A stretch of DNA of 64,000 nucleotides from Dyadobacter sp. CY323. GTDB lineage: Bacteria > Bacteroidota > Bacteroidia > Cytophagales > Spirosomataceae. Under the pieces are notes generated by a model, which did no database searches, was not told where the DNA came from, and saw nothing but the letters and a program-made list of their open reading frames with translations. A program made the position numbers and the translations under genes. Each line of letters opens with the position of its first letter. The stretch's first letter is position 1. Location of the stretch: assembly GCF_021390245.1 (NCBI RefSeq), contig NZ_JAJUXH010000018.1:124001-188000 (forward strand). Direction: 5' to 3'. Positions 54,635-63,423 of the stretch are shown piece by piece.

Positions 54635-54653
54635 TACTTTGAAATACAAAGTA
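54635..54653. promoter_or_regulatory. Palindromic operator TACTTTG-AAATA-CAAAGTA
   Basis: Two perfect 7-base arms around a 5-base centre, about 165 bases upstream of the MpaB-like gene on the minus strand and about 60 bases past the 3' end of the response regulator gene. Each arm resembles TA-n-TTTG, so the site could also overlap a promoter. Confidence 0.5.
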
Positions 54654-54713
54654 TTGGTGCAACATTCATAAACCAGGGATCTGATCCTAATTTATCTTTT
54701 TCCGTAAATGAAA

Positions 54714-55118
54714 TTATTTTCGACCCAGAAAGCGATTAACGATACTTCTGGCAATATCGAGGAGCGCTGAGAATGTGTTTGGCTTTACGATAAACTCATT
54801 AGCGCCGGCAGCCAGCGCCTTCTTTCTGAGATCCGGATTGCTCGAAGTGGACATCATGACCGTAGGTAGTTCGGAAAGTTCCGGCTCAGACCTGATCTCC
54901 TTCAAAGCCTCAATCCCATTCATTCGGGGCATGTTCATGTCAACAAGCACAACCGTGTCAGACAGATCATCGGAATTTCTGATATTTTCCACCAGTTCCC
55001 TCCCATCTTCTGCTTCGACCACCTTCAGGTCCGGATTTGCTTCCTCCAAAGCATCCCTTATAAGCATTCTGTCATCCTCATCATCGTCCGCAAGGTGGAC
55101 TGTCTGACTTACTTCCAT
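54714..55118 (-). CDS. Single-domain response regulator
   Basis: 134 residues made only of a receiver domain, with the acidic cluster DDDEDD at residues 11-16, the phospho-acceptor Asp60 in VLVDMNMPRMNG, Thr/Ser in VMMSTSSNP and the conserved Lys in FIVKPNTF. No output domain. Such proteins relay phosphate or bind a partner. No kinase lies next to it. It is of the type found with hybrid kinases in Bacteroidota. Confidence 0.93.
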   Translation of the reverse strand: MEVSQTVHLADDDEDDRMLIRDALEEANPDLKVVEAEDGRELVENIRNSDDLSDTVVLVDMNMPRMNGIEALKEIRSEPELSELPTVMMSTSSNPDLRKKALAAGANEFIVKPNTFSALLDIARSIVNRFLGRK

Positions 55119-55188
55119 ATCATTGTAGCAACTAGAAAAACAAAGATATTAAATGATCCGCGTTTATAGAAGTACCGTAACCTGAATG

Positions 55189-55683
55189 TCAGGTCCGGGG
55201 AGTATCGAACTGTCGTACAAAATCCGCTGCTTCGTCGGGTGTCAGGATGATATTTTTATTATTAACTGTTTTCACCAGCACGGCTTTGTTTCTTCGGGTA
55301 GCGTACCAGGTCATATGCCCGATTTTCGAGTTGTAAAATTTACCATAATAGCCAAACAAACCGCCCACACCAAAGGTCCGGAACGTCCATTTCAGCTTTT
55401 CATCGTCCAGTATTTCAACACTTCTGATCTTACTTTTTTCAATCACTACCTCATTAAATGGCCTTTGAATAATCAGTTTACCATCGCTGACAGCATAACC
55501 AACCGGTCTGAAAATATACGAAACGAAATACGTGACAAACAGGATTACCGCGATCACGACACTCGAGCCCGCATCCGGTTTTCCGTCTGTAACGAACAGG
55601 CTGCCGAAAATACCGAGGAACAAAACGGTAACTCCTACGGTGATGATTTTAGTGAGGTTATCCCAGGAGGCTTTGTACTTCAT
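55189..55683 (-). CDS. PH-domain membrane protein
   Basis: 164 residues with two hydrophobic helices near the N terminus (IITVGVTVLFLGIFGSLFV and VVIAVILFVTYFVSYIF), followed by a bacterial PH-like domain: PVGYAVSDGKLIIQRPFNEV, VIEKSKIRSVEILDDEKLKW and FGVGGLFGYYGKFYNSKIGH. The C-terminal IILTPDEAADFVRQF is also typical. It is likely an inner-membrane protein with its PH domain in the cytoplasm. The function is not known. Confidence 0.82.
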   Translation of the reverse strand: MKYKASWDNLTKIITVGVTVLFLGIFGSLFVTDGKPDAGSSVVIAVILFVTYFVSYIFRPVGYAVSDGKLIIQRPFNEVVIEKSKIRSVEILDDEKLKWTFRTFGVGGLFGYYGKFYNSKIGHMTWYATRRNKAVLVKTVNNKNIILTPDEAADFVRQFDTPRT

Positions 55684-55838
55684 ATGCAGGGAGGTTTTTA
55701 TGTCAATATACGTTTTTTGATTCTACTAATCGATACGGATTGATATAAAAGTAACACCACACTGAGGAATACATCGGGCCCAACAAACGAGGCGCAGCCC
55801 AGGGCAAAGCACATTTCACCGCACCGGCGGCCCGGATT

Positions 55839-56624
55839 TCACATCTCCCACAAAAACTCCCTCACGAGCACCGCCGCCATTTCCGGCAATCTACTCCCCT
55901 TTTTCGCAGTACATATCTCACCAATAAACGAGCCGTGCGTCCCAGGTAACACGGTCAATTGCGCATTCGGTATCAAATGTGACATTTTTACGACGTGCTC
56001 CACCGTCACCACATCCTTGTCGGCGACCATCAGCAAGGCCGGTGTTTTAATGGATTTCAGATCGGCATCCTCCCAATCCTGGTATCCCAGCCTGCGGTCA
56101 CGGTCTTTGTTAAACATGACTATCAGCTTACTTTTATCCGGCGCAACGTTGTTATAAGCCACTTTCAAAGGTTCAGGCATATTTTCCAGACTGGCATTTT
56201 TCATAAAACCGGCAAACTCGGGTATCATTCCTTCGTTTTTATAATTAGAAGAAACGACTACGATTTTGCTGAGAATAGCCGGGTAGCTCATCGCGATTTG
56301 CATGGTGGTGCAGCCTCCGTCGCTGAAACCCAGGATGTTCGCTTTCTCAATGTTAAGATATTTCATAAGCGCGGCCACATCGGCGGCGTCCTGCTTGTAC
56401 GATTCAGGCGCGTCGCGGTCGCTGGTACGTCCGTGGGCCTGCATTTCCACCGCAATTACCTTCATGTGGGGAGATAACAATGGCAGAAATTCGCCGAAAC
56501 TGGTTTCAATCGTAGAGCCGCCGCCGTGTATCAGCACCAATGGGATTTCTCCTTCTCCATGAATTTCATAGTACATGTTCAGCCCGTTTACCGGAGCATA
56601 TCCTGTAAGTTTCGAGTTTTCCAT
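55839..56624 (-). CDS. Alpha/beta hydrolase
   Basis: 261 residues with no signal peptide. Oxyanion motif LVLIHGGGSTIETS, nucleophile in ILGFSDGGCTTMQ, catalytic Asp in LLMVADKDVV and His in PGTHGSFIGE. The family is broad (esterases, haloperoxidases, lactonases), and no specific substrate is indicated. It is not obviously part of an operon; the PhyH gene starts about 1 kb away on the same strand. Confidence 0.9.
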   Translation of the reverse strand: MENSKLTGYAPVNGLNMYYEIHGEGEIPLVLIHGGGSTIETSFGEFLPLLSPHMKVIAVEMQAHGRTSDRDAPESYKQDAADVAALMKYLNIEKANILGFSDGGCTTMQIAMSYPAILSKIVVVSSNYKNEGMIPEFAGFMKNASLENMPEPLKVAYNNVAPDKSKLIVMFNKDRDRRLGYQDWEDADLKSIKTPALLMVADKDVVTVEHVVKMSHLIPNAQLTVLPGTHGSFIGEICTAKKGSRLPEMAAVLVREFLWEM

Positions 56625-56746
56625 CTTATGGTTCGAGTTTTAACTGCCGGCATGTGCCAGGCGATCAGCGTTTCTTCTCCTAAAATTTCACTAATCTCAA
56701 CTTCGCTGAATGCGCATTGAAATTAGTGAAGGGAAAAATGTCGATT

Positions 56747-57706
56747 TTATTTACGCAGCAAAGATTTGGCTATCGCTTTCACCTGAGAAACAAGGCTCAG
56801 CTTTTTTGGAAGCAATGAATAGATATCCTTTTCTGTCGCCAGATACTGAAGCTTTTGTCCATTGTAACTTTGCTCCACCCGTTCCCCCGTTCTTATGTTT
56901 TCAAGATTCCGTCTCAAAAACAGATCTTTAGTAACCATGTTCGAGAGCATTGGCGTGTAGTAGTAGCAGTCTTTGAAGAAGTAATGTGTGACCTGAGACC
57001 ACCTCGTCGCACCTTCTCTTGTTACCAGCGAGCCACCGTGTATGATATTAGATGACCAGATCAGCAAATCGCCCTTTTTAGCGAGAAATTTCTTTTTCTC
57101 AAACTTGTTGGCCGCCACAATCTTTTCTATAAAATCCTCATATTGAGCGTAATCACTATATGAAGAAGTTGCTGCGTCCGTACGAATCTGTGAAAAATCG
57201 TATTCAGGCAAACGATGCGATCCGGGATAATAAAATACCGGCCCATTCTCTTCCGTGATATCTTCCAGCGCTACCCACACCCCGCACATGAACCGGGCCG
57301 GAAGCGAGCTGAAATGGATCGTATCCGAATGCGCACGCTGCTGCGAACCGAATTTGAAATTGAGTGTCTGAAACGGGATCACTTCCCGGCCATACAACAG
57401 TTCCAGCGTTTTGAGCAATTCGGGGTGACTTGTTAACTGCTTGCATGCGTCCGACACTTTCCAGAAATCCTGTATTCTTCTGTCGTCACGCTGGGTTTTA
57501 ATCGGAAAATCCGGGTTGAATGCTTTTTCGTCCGCATCCTTCCGGGTTTGGTCAATCAGCGACTCCGGCAACATCCCGGAAATGACGACAAAACCATTTT
57601 CATGATATTCCCGTACATATCGTTCCTGCTCCGCGGTCAGGTTTTTTGTTTTAACAATTTCTTCAAAAAACGGGGACTCGATCCAAGGTAAGTTTGCTGC
57701 GATCAT
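56747..57706 (-). CDS. Phytanoyl-CoA dioxygenase (PhyH) family protein
   Basis: 319 residues with the PhyH metal site: the HxD motif in QRAHSDTIHFSSLP and the distal His in IIHGGSLVTREGATRWSQVT with a following Arg. The N-terminal region has NGFVVISGMLPESLIDQTRK, typical of these oxygenases. It uses Fe(II) and 2-oxoglutarate to hydroxylate an unknown compound. It is only distantly like the PhyH protein at 41521-42408. Confidence 0.88.
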   Translation of the reverse strand: MIAANLPWIESPFFEEIVKTKNLTAEQERYVREYHENGFVVISGMLPESLIDQTRKDADEKAFNPDFPIKTQRDDRRIQDFWKVSDACKQLTSHPELLKTLELLYGREVIPFQTLNFKFGSQQRAHSDTIHFSSLPARFMCGVWVALEDITEENGPVFYYPGSHRLPEYDFSQIRTDAATSSYSDYAQYEDFIEKIVAANKFEKKKFLAKKGDLLIWSSNIIHGGSLVTREGATRWSQVTHYFFKDCYYYTPMLSNMVTKDLFLRRNLENIRTGERVEQSYNGQKLQYLATEKDIYSLLPKKLSLVSQVKAIAKSLLRK

Positions 57707-57921
57707 TTTGAGTTTCAGGTTGTGGCGTTTTGAAAGTAGAAATATATGGTTTTGATTCGAACATATTGATTAGAAAGAAGATCACTTCCTGAAAATCCTG
57801 GAATAAATGTCCTGAACGCCCCCCGCAAATGTCTTTTTTGGGGACGATACCATGTCGCACACTCTGTTAATTTTGAATATTCATTTATGTAACAAATTAT
57901 TGAACCTTAACAACAACCGCC

Positions 57922-58347
57922 ATGCCCAAATTAAATTCCTACCTCAATTTCGACGGAACCGCGGAAGAAGCCTTTAACTTCTACAAATCTGTTTTCGGAG
58001 GAGAATTCCTGATGCTCAGCAAAATGGGCGATATGCCTGGTGCCGAGCAAGTTCCTGACGCTGAGAAAAACCGGGTGATGCACGTATCACTTCCGATCGG
58101 CGAAGACCTCCTGATGGGCTCGGACATTGTACCTTCCATGGGCCACACGCTGACGTCCGGGAACTACTCCTACATTTCCATTTTTACTGAAAGCCGCGAG
58201 GAAGCCGACCGTCTTTTCAATGGATTATCCGAAGGCGGAAAAATCGAAATGCCAATGGAGGATGCGTTTTGGGGAGATTATTTCGGCAGCTTTTGGGACA
58301 AATACGGGATCGGGTGGATGATTAATTTTCCAACACAGCGACACTGA
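57922..58347 (+). CDS. PhnB-like VOC-superfamily protein
   Basis: 141 residues of the PhnB / 3-demethylubiquinone-methyltransferase-like branch of the glyoxalase fold: LNSYLNFDGTAEEAFNFYKS at the start, KNRVMHVSLPIGEDLLMGSD and the C-terminal DAFWGDYFGSFWDKYGIGW, ending WMINF. It is usually a small cytoplasmic dimer with no settled function. It stands alone and ends at a terminator. Confidence 0.92.
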   Translation: MPKLNSYLNFDGTAEEAFNFYKSVFGGEFLMLSKMGDMPGAEQVPDAEKNRVMHVSLPIGEDLLMGSDIVPSMGHTLTSGNYSYISIFTESREEADRLFNGLSEGGKIEMPMEDAFWGDYFGSFWDKYGIGWMINFPTQRH

Positions 58348-58353
58348 TATTCT

Positions 58354-58380
58354 GGCGCGAAGGTTTCTTCGCGCCGCTTT
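58354..58380 (+). terminator. Rho-independent terminator
   Basis: GGCGCGAA (58354-58361), loop GGTTTC, TTCGCGCC (58368-58375), then GCTTTTT. It lies six bases after the PhnB-like stop, between convergent genes. Confidence 0.92.
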
Positions 58381-58383
58381 TTG

Positions 58384-58941
58384 CTAATACGTACCGTTGA
58401 TTACGGTGGCGCTGTAACCGTTTGCAATCACTTTTTTCGCCCGGTTGCGGTAAATGTCCGGGTCGGTCGGCGCGGTGGTAGCCAGCCCATCTACGTAGCG
58501 ATTGAACATGCAGAATGCAGCCGCAATCAGCACGGTATCATGAATGTCGCGGTCGTCGGCGCCGTTTGTTTTTGCCCTCTCAATTTGTTTCGTCGTCACA
58601 TTCTTCCCGCCTTTTTGCACACTTCCGGCAATGGAAAGCAATGCTTTCATTTTTTCCGAAAGACCAGTCGCGGCATAATCACTCTTCACACTTTTTATAA
58701 AAGACCAATCCTCGTCTTCCAGGTAGGCACTGGCGATTGCCCCGTGAATGGTTTGGCAAAAAAAGCAGTCGTTCAGAGACGAAACGTATGTGGCTATCAG
58801 TTCCCGCTCCCCGCGGCTCATGCCTTCGTCGGTTTGCATTAATGCATTCGCCAGCAAATTCATCGGCCCGGCCGTCTGCGGACTAAACAGCATCGGCCCC
58901 AAAATTCCGGGCACTCCGTCTTCAAGCTTGATGTGGGGCAT
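58384..58941 (-). CDS. AhpD-like carboxymuconolactone decarboxylase family protein
   Basis: 185 residues of the CMD/AhpD fold. The redox pair is in SLNDCFFCQTIHG (Cys-x-x-Cys followed by His), and the preceding ERELIATYVS helix is also typical. Such proteins act as peroxidases or thiol reductases with a partner; the substrate is unknown. It is convergent with the PhnB-like gene. Confidence 0.9.
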   Translation of the reverse strand: MPHIKLEDGVPGILGPMLFSPQTAGPMNLLANALMQTDEGMSRGERELIATYVSSLNDCFFCQTIHGAIASAYLEDEDWSFIKSVKSDYAATGLSEKMKALLSIAGSVQKGGKNVTTKQIERAKTNGADDRDIHDTVLIAAAFCMFNRYVDGLATTAPTDPDIYRNRAKKVIANGYSATVINGTY

Positions 58942-59195
58942 ATAATGAACAGTTGACAGGTACAGGTGATACCTTTAAATGTACTGTTAATTGCTGGAAT
59001 TGTCAATATTCCATTTTCGGTATTAGTTAGTCGGATTGAAGACGAGAACTGCGTAACAGCCTGACCGTTAAATCAATAAAAATCCCTCTAAATTGAATCG
59101 GACGCATTTCTCTCTAACTTACTTCACCTGCATCCCCATCAGATAACCCACGCCTTTTTAACTAAACCCAAATCTTACAAGCCCGATCCCCTCTC

Positions 59196-62100
59196 ATGGA
59201 CATCGTAACCGACCTCACCTCGCAAGCCGTCTCTTACCTTACACTTTTACAGGATATTTGTAAGGATCAGGACATTCCTTACGACAACAATTCACGAAAT
59301 GAGTATGTGATCTCCGTCCGGGCCACAATTCCGGAAATCGAGATCAGGTATGTCAATATTGCTGCCAAAACCGATGCGGCAGCTTCAGAAACAGAGGCTT
59401 CGAAAGATCTGATCAAAAGGCGGATCAAACGGATGAAGGAGATTATTTTTTACAGTAACACCGTAGAAAATGTCGAAACCCGATTGGTGGAATCTTTTTT
59501 CGATTCGGGCAAACGATTGCTTGAATGGCTGGATACCAATATTTCGGCCGGTTCAAAAGCCCTCGAAAATAGGGACGACGCACCTTTGCTGATGACGCCA
59601 GATCAGTGGCGAAGAAGTTTCAGGGTGATTTTGTACGAAAATCCGGCGGAACGGGTGACACTCGTCGACATCCTCCATTACGTTCCATTCCAGGTGATAC
59701 TGGCACTTGGCGGCGGCAAAGAAGATGCCTATAATCAAAGGCTGTTTCAGATTTATGCCAAAGGAAAGGACGTTGCATTGCTGGATACGGAAGAAAATAC
59801 CATACTTAAAACCTGGTGGGAAGAACCATACCTAAATGAAGAAACCTGGTGGCAAGATACCTACACCGCCAAGCCGAAATCCGAATTCATAAATGAACTC
59901 CTGACAAACGACCAGGAGCTTTTGAAATGGGTGGAACAAGACAATCCGGTATCGTTCGAAACCGCATTTACCAAGGAGCTGATTCACATTGACCGCAGCC
60001 GGAAAGAGCGAAGAAAAGATCCCTCGGGATTTGTTCAAAAAACCATCAGCCTGCTTAAATCCGACGGCCCGAACAACAAAGGTGACTTCGACCTCATGGA
60101 TCATGAAGACGCCAACATTCCTGAAAGCGGCACCAAAGACCCGCTGCTGCTCGCACAGGAAATGAAACTTACCGGACTGGCTTTTTCCGGCGGGGGGATC
60201 AGGTCCGCCACATTTAACCTCGGTGTACTTCAAAAGCTGGCTGAAAATGGTATTTTACAACACATCGATTACTTATCGACGGTTTCAGGTGGCGGGTACA
60301 TTGGCTCCTGGTTTCTGTCCTGGATCAAACGCTCGGGCTCCATTTCGAAAGTAACAGACCGGCTCGATAGTAAAAAGTCCACTGACCCGATGGCGGATGA
60401 GGTACGCCCGTTGCGCTGGCTACGGATGTACAGCAATTACCTGGCACCCAATGCCAGTATCATGTCCACAGATTCCTGGACGATCGGAGTAACCTGGATC
60501 CGGAACACGCTCATTAATCAAAGCATTCTGTTGCTTTTGCTTTGCACCTTACTCGCATTGATCGAAAATGTGTACCTGCTTTGGAAATATTTTGCAGTCA
60601 CCGATTTATATAACAACTGGGTACTTGGAATCGGCAGTACACTCATTCTCGCCTCCGGCTCTGTCCTGGCCGGGCTCGGCATGCATACATTCGACCAGGA
60701 TGTATCTCCGAAAAGCTTGCTGCGATATGGTCGCGACAACCGGTTTGCCTCGTTCCTGGTCGGCTGGGCTTTTGTTACTGCATTTCTTGTCAGCGCCTGG
60801 CTGTTTTTCATTACTGGCAACGAACAAACCTTCCCGCACAAGCTGAAAGTATTTATTTTACCAGCAATCGTCGGCATGGGCGGGATTCTGCTCATCGCCT
60901 ACTGGGGAAATTATCAAAAGCATAAACGCTTCAAAAAGAACTGGAAAGTGCACATTTCAATTGTGATTTCTTCTGCTATCGCCATTGCGGCTGCATTTTT
61001 GCTACTTTCCCTGGTTTGGAAAATCATCGAAGGAATTCACCTTGCCGACCTGCCGGGTTTTTACAGAGGAGTTTCTTCTACGCAATGGATCCGTCAGGCG
61101 AGTGAGTTTGCCGACACGAAGATCCTCGTTTTTGTGATCGGTATCCCACTGGTATTGGAAGTCATTTCACTCTGTGTCGTGATCCGGATGTTCATTATGG
61201 GAATCTACTTCCCGGACGAGCGCCGGGAATGGTGGGGACGAATGGGCGCCATTGTCCACCGCATGATTTTGTTGTGGGTTGTCATTACGGTTTGTGTTTT
61301 TATTTTGCCAAAAGTCGTGAAAGTCATTAATGAGCAAGATCTCAAAACGCTGGCAGGTATGCTGGGCGGCTGGGCGGCGATTGTGGGAGCCGGCGTGCGG
61401 ATGGCATTTACGTCCACATCGTCCGGCGAGAATAAAGACAAAACCGGATTCAGTGTGAAAGAAGTTTTTATCCGGGCTGCTCCCTATCTTTTTATGATCG
61501 GCTTTTTACTCGTCGGTTCGTATACCCTCGATTTTTTCAAAAGGCTGGATGTCTGGTCCATTATCACCGGTATTTTCGACAGTCTGACCCGGGGAACCGA
61601 ATCCAATACAATTCTGAAAAAAGCGATCGATACCATCGAATCGCTGCCCCAGGCCGAGCTTCTGGGAGGTATTCTGAATATGACCGTAGTCGGCGCTCTG
61701 ACGTTATTACTAAGCTGGCGGGCCGGCGTAAACGAATTTACACTCCACCATTTTTACCGTAACCGTTTGATCCGGGCTTATCTCGGAGCAACCAGAAGAA
61801 GGACAGACCGCATTAAAACGGCCAACAATTTCACTGGTTTCGACAACAATGATGATATTAAAATGCAGGATTTATCCGTAGACAACAATTACTACGGTCC
61901 CTACCCGCTCATTAACACCGCATTGAATGCAACGATCGTTTCCGAACTGGACCGGCAAGACCGTAAAGCGGAGTCATTTTTGTTCACGCCCCTTTTCTGC
62001 GGGTTCGACTTCAGCGCTACCCGCTCGGCTGCCTACTCCAAAGACGGCGTATATAATTACGGTTACCGACCGACGAAAGACTTTGCAGGCGGCCCTACAC

Positions 62101-62756
62101 TGGGTACAGCCATGGCGATTTCGGGTGCGGCGGTTAATCCGAACATGGGTTATCACTCCTCGGCTGCTACTGCGTTCCTGTTGAGTGTCTTTAATGTAAA
62201 ACTGGGCTGGTGGATCGGCAATCCGCGCACCGATTGCTGGAAAGATCCCGAACCGAAGCTGGGTATCGGCTACATTACCTATGACCTGATCGGCAAATCG
62301 ACCGTCAATTCTAACTATGTGAGCCTTTCCGATGGCGGCCATTTTGATAATATGGGCATTTACGAACTGGTCCGGCGACGCTGCAGTCTCATCATCGTGG
62401 GCGATGCAGAAGAAGATTCCGGTTCACTATGCGAGGGGCTGGCCAATGCAGTCCGCCGCTGCCGCATCGATTTCGGGGTAGAAATAGAAATCGATACCGA
62501 CGACATCACCGAAAAGGATGCTAAAACATTGATGGGAAAAACCCATGTTGTAGAAGGCACGATCCGGTATCCGGGAACGGCGAAACCCGGGAAACTGATT
62601 TACATTAAAACCGCGCTCACCGGCGACGAACCTGCCGACATCCGGGAATATCAAATGCAAAACCCAAAATTCCCGCAACAACCCACATCCGACCAATTCT
62701 TCACCGAAGATCAGTTTGAAAGCTATCGCAAATTAGGTTACCATAGTATTTTGTAA
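59196..62756 (+). CDS. Giant patatin-like phospholipase with membrane segments
   Basis: 1186 residues. Residues 1-320 have no recognisable domain. The patatin domain begins at about 325 with LTGLAFSGGGIRSATFNLGV (oxyanion glycine-rich loop) and YLSTVSGGGYIG, which carries the nucleophile Ser, and resumes near 970-1050 with the catalytic Asp in LSDGGHFDNMG. Between them sit about seven or eight hydrophobic helices in a roughly 400-residue insert (about 430-860), so the catalytic parts are split by a membrane region. It likely acts on membrane lipids. A small DUF3072 gene follows 136 bases later. The TM count is by eye. Confidence 0.88.
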   Translation: MDIVTDLTSQAVSYLTLLQDICKDQDIPYDNNSRNEYVISVRATIPEIEIRYVNIAAKTDAAASETEASKDLIKRRIKRMKEIIFYSNTVENVETRLVESFFDSGKRLLEWLDTNISAGSKALENRDDAPLLMTPDQWRRSFRVILYENPAERVTLVDILHYVPFQVILALGGGKEDAYNQRLFQIYAKGKDVALLDTEENTILKTWWEEPYLNEETWWQDTYTAKPKSEFINELLTNDQELLKWVEQDNPVSFETAFTKELIHIDRSRKERRKDPSGFVQKTISLLKSDGPNNKGDFDLMDHEDANIPESGTKDPLLLAQEMKLTGLAFSGGGIRSATFNLGVLQKLAENGILQHIDYLSTVSGGGYIGSWFLSWIKRSGSISKVTDRLDSKKSTDPMADEVRPLRWLRMYSNYLAPNASIMSTDSWTIGVTWIRNTLINQSILLLLLCTLLALIENVYLLWKYFAVTDLYNNWVLGIGSTLILASGSVLAGLGMHTFDQDVSPKSLLRYGRDNRFASFLVGWAFVTAFLVSAWLFFITGNEQTFPHKLKVFILPAIVGMGGILLIAYWGNYQKHKRFKKNWKVHISIVISSAIAIAAAFLLLSLVWKIIEGIHLADLPGFYRGVSSTQWIRQASEFADTKILVFVIGIPLVLEVISLCVVIRMFIMGIYFPDERREWWGRMGAIVHRMILLWVVITVCVFILPKVVKVINEQDLKTLAGMLGGWAAIVGAGVRMAFTSTSSGENKDKTGFSVKEVFIRAAPYLFMIGFLLVGSYTLDFFKRLDVWSIITGIFDSLTRGTESNTILKKAIDTIESLPQAELLGGILNMTVVGALTLLLSWRAGVNEFTLHHFYRNRLIRAYLGATRRRTDRIKTANNFTGFDNNDDIKMQDLSVDNNYYGPYPLINTALNATIVSELDRQDRKAESFLFTPLFCGFDFSATRSAAYSKDGVYNYGYRPTKDFAGGPTLGTAMAISGAAVNPNMGYHSSAATAFLLSVFNVKLGWWIGNPRTDCWKDPEPKLGIGYITYDLIGKSTVNSNYVSLSDGGHFDNMGIYELVRRRCSLIIVGDAEEDSGSLCEGLANAVRRCRIDFGVEIEIDTDDITEKDAKTLMGKTHVVEGTIRYPGTAKPGKLIYIKTALTGDEPADIREYQMQNPKFPQQPTSDQFFTEDQFESYRKLGYHSIL

Positions 62757-62892
62757 ACAAAAAACCATACAATATTCGCTGGTCGTATACAGCTTATCGT
62801 TTAAGAATCGAGATATGCGATTGACCACGGGTGATAAAATAACCTACTGGCTCAGTTTTTTTACCTGGTCTTTTAAAACAAATCAACAAACG

Positions 62893-63156
62893 ATGACTGA
62901 GAACGATAACATATTGCCGGAAGAAACGGAGAATCCGACGAACGACAGCAAAGTAATCCCACAAGGTACGAATGCGATCAAAGACCCGGATGAATGGACC
63001 ACAGGTGAGGAACCAATGACAGGTGCGCAGCAATCCTATCTAAAAACGCTTTCAGATGAAGCAGGCGTTGAATTTGATGCCAACCTCACGAAAGCGGAAG
63101 CGTCGAAACGGATTGATGAATTACAGCATAAAACGGGCCGCGGACTTAACAATTAG
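62893..63156 (+). CDS. DUF3072-domain protein
   Basis: 87 residues from ATG 62893; the frame is open to 62815, but the upstream part is not conserved. The C-terminal half carries PMTGAQQSYLKTLSDEAGVE and LTKAEASKRIDELQHKTGRG, matching the DUF3072 pattern; the N-terminal half is acidic and disordered. The function of DUF3072 is not known. It lies on the same strand as the patatin gene. Confidence 0.75.
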   Translation: MTENDNILPEETENPTNDSKVIPQGTNAIKDPDEWTTGEEPMTGAQQSYLKTLSDEAGVEFDANLTKAEASKRIDELQHKTGRGLNN

Positions 63157-63233
63157 CCCATATTCAGCCATAACTGGCAGTACCACGGAGAACCACGTAC
63201 CTAAAAAGGGACTTGCCCATTAAATTCCAATGA

Positions 63234-63270
63234 ATTCTGAGCCGAATAAATGCTCCATTCGGCTCAGAAT
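63234..63270. other. Perfect 14-bp inverted repeat
   Basis: ATTCTGAGCCGAAT (63234-63247) and ATTCGGCTCAGAAT (63257-63270) around a 9-base loop, 78 bases after the DUF3072 stop. No T run follows, so it is a stable stem-loop and possibly a weak terminator. Confidence 0.6.
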
Positions 63271-63423
63271 CACTTTGTGGGTTCATTATTTTGTAAAAGT
63301 CATCCTCACCGCGTAAATAGAAACACAGGAATTGCCGGATATCACTTTAAATTAACCCGGTTCTTTGATCTCGGGATTATTTTAATTTTTATCTCTAAAT
63401 TGACCCTTCAATATAAAAAAACG

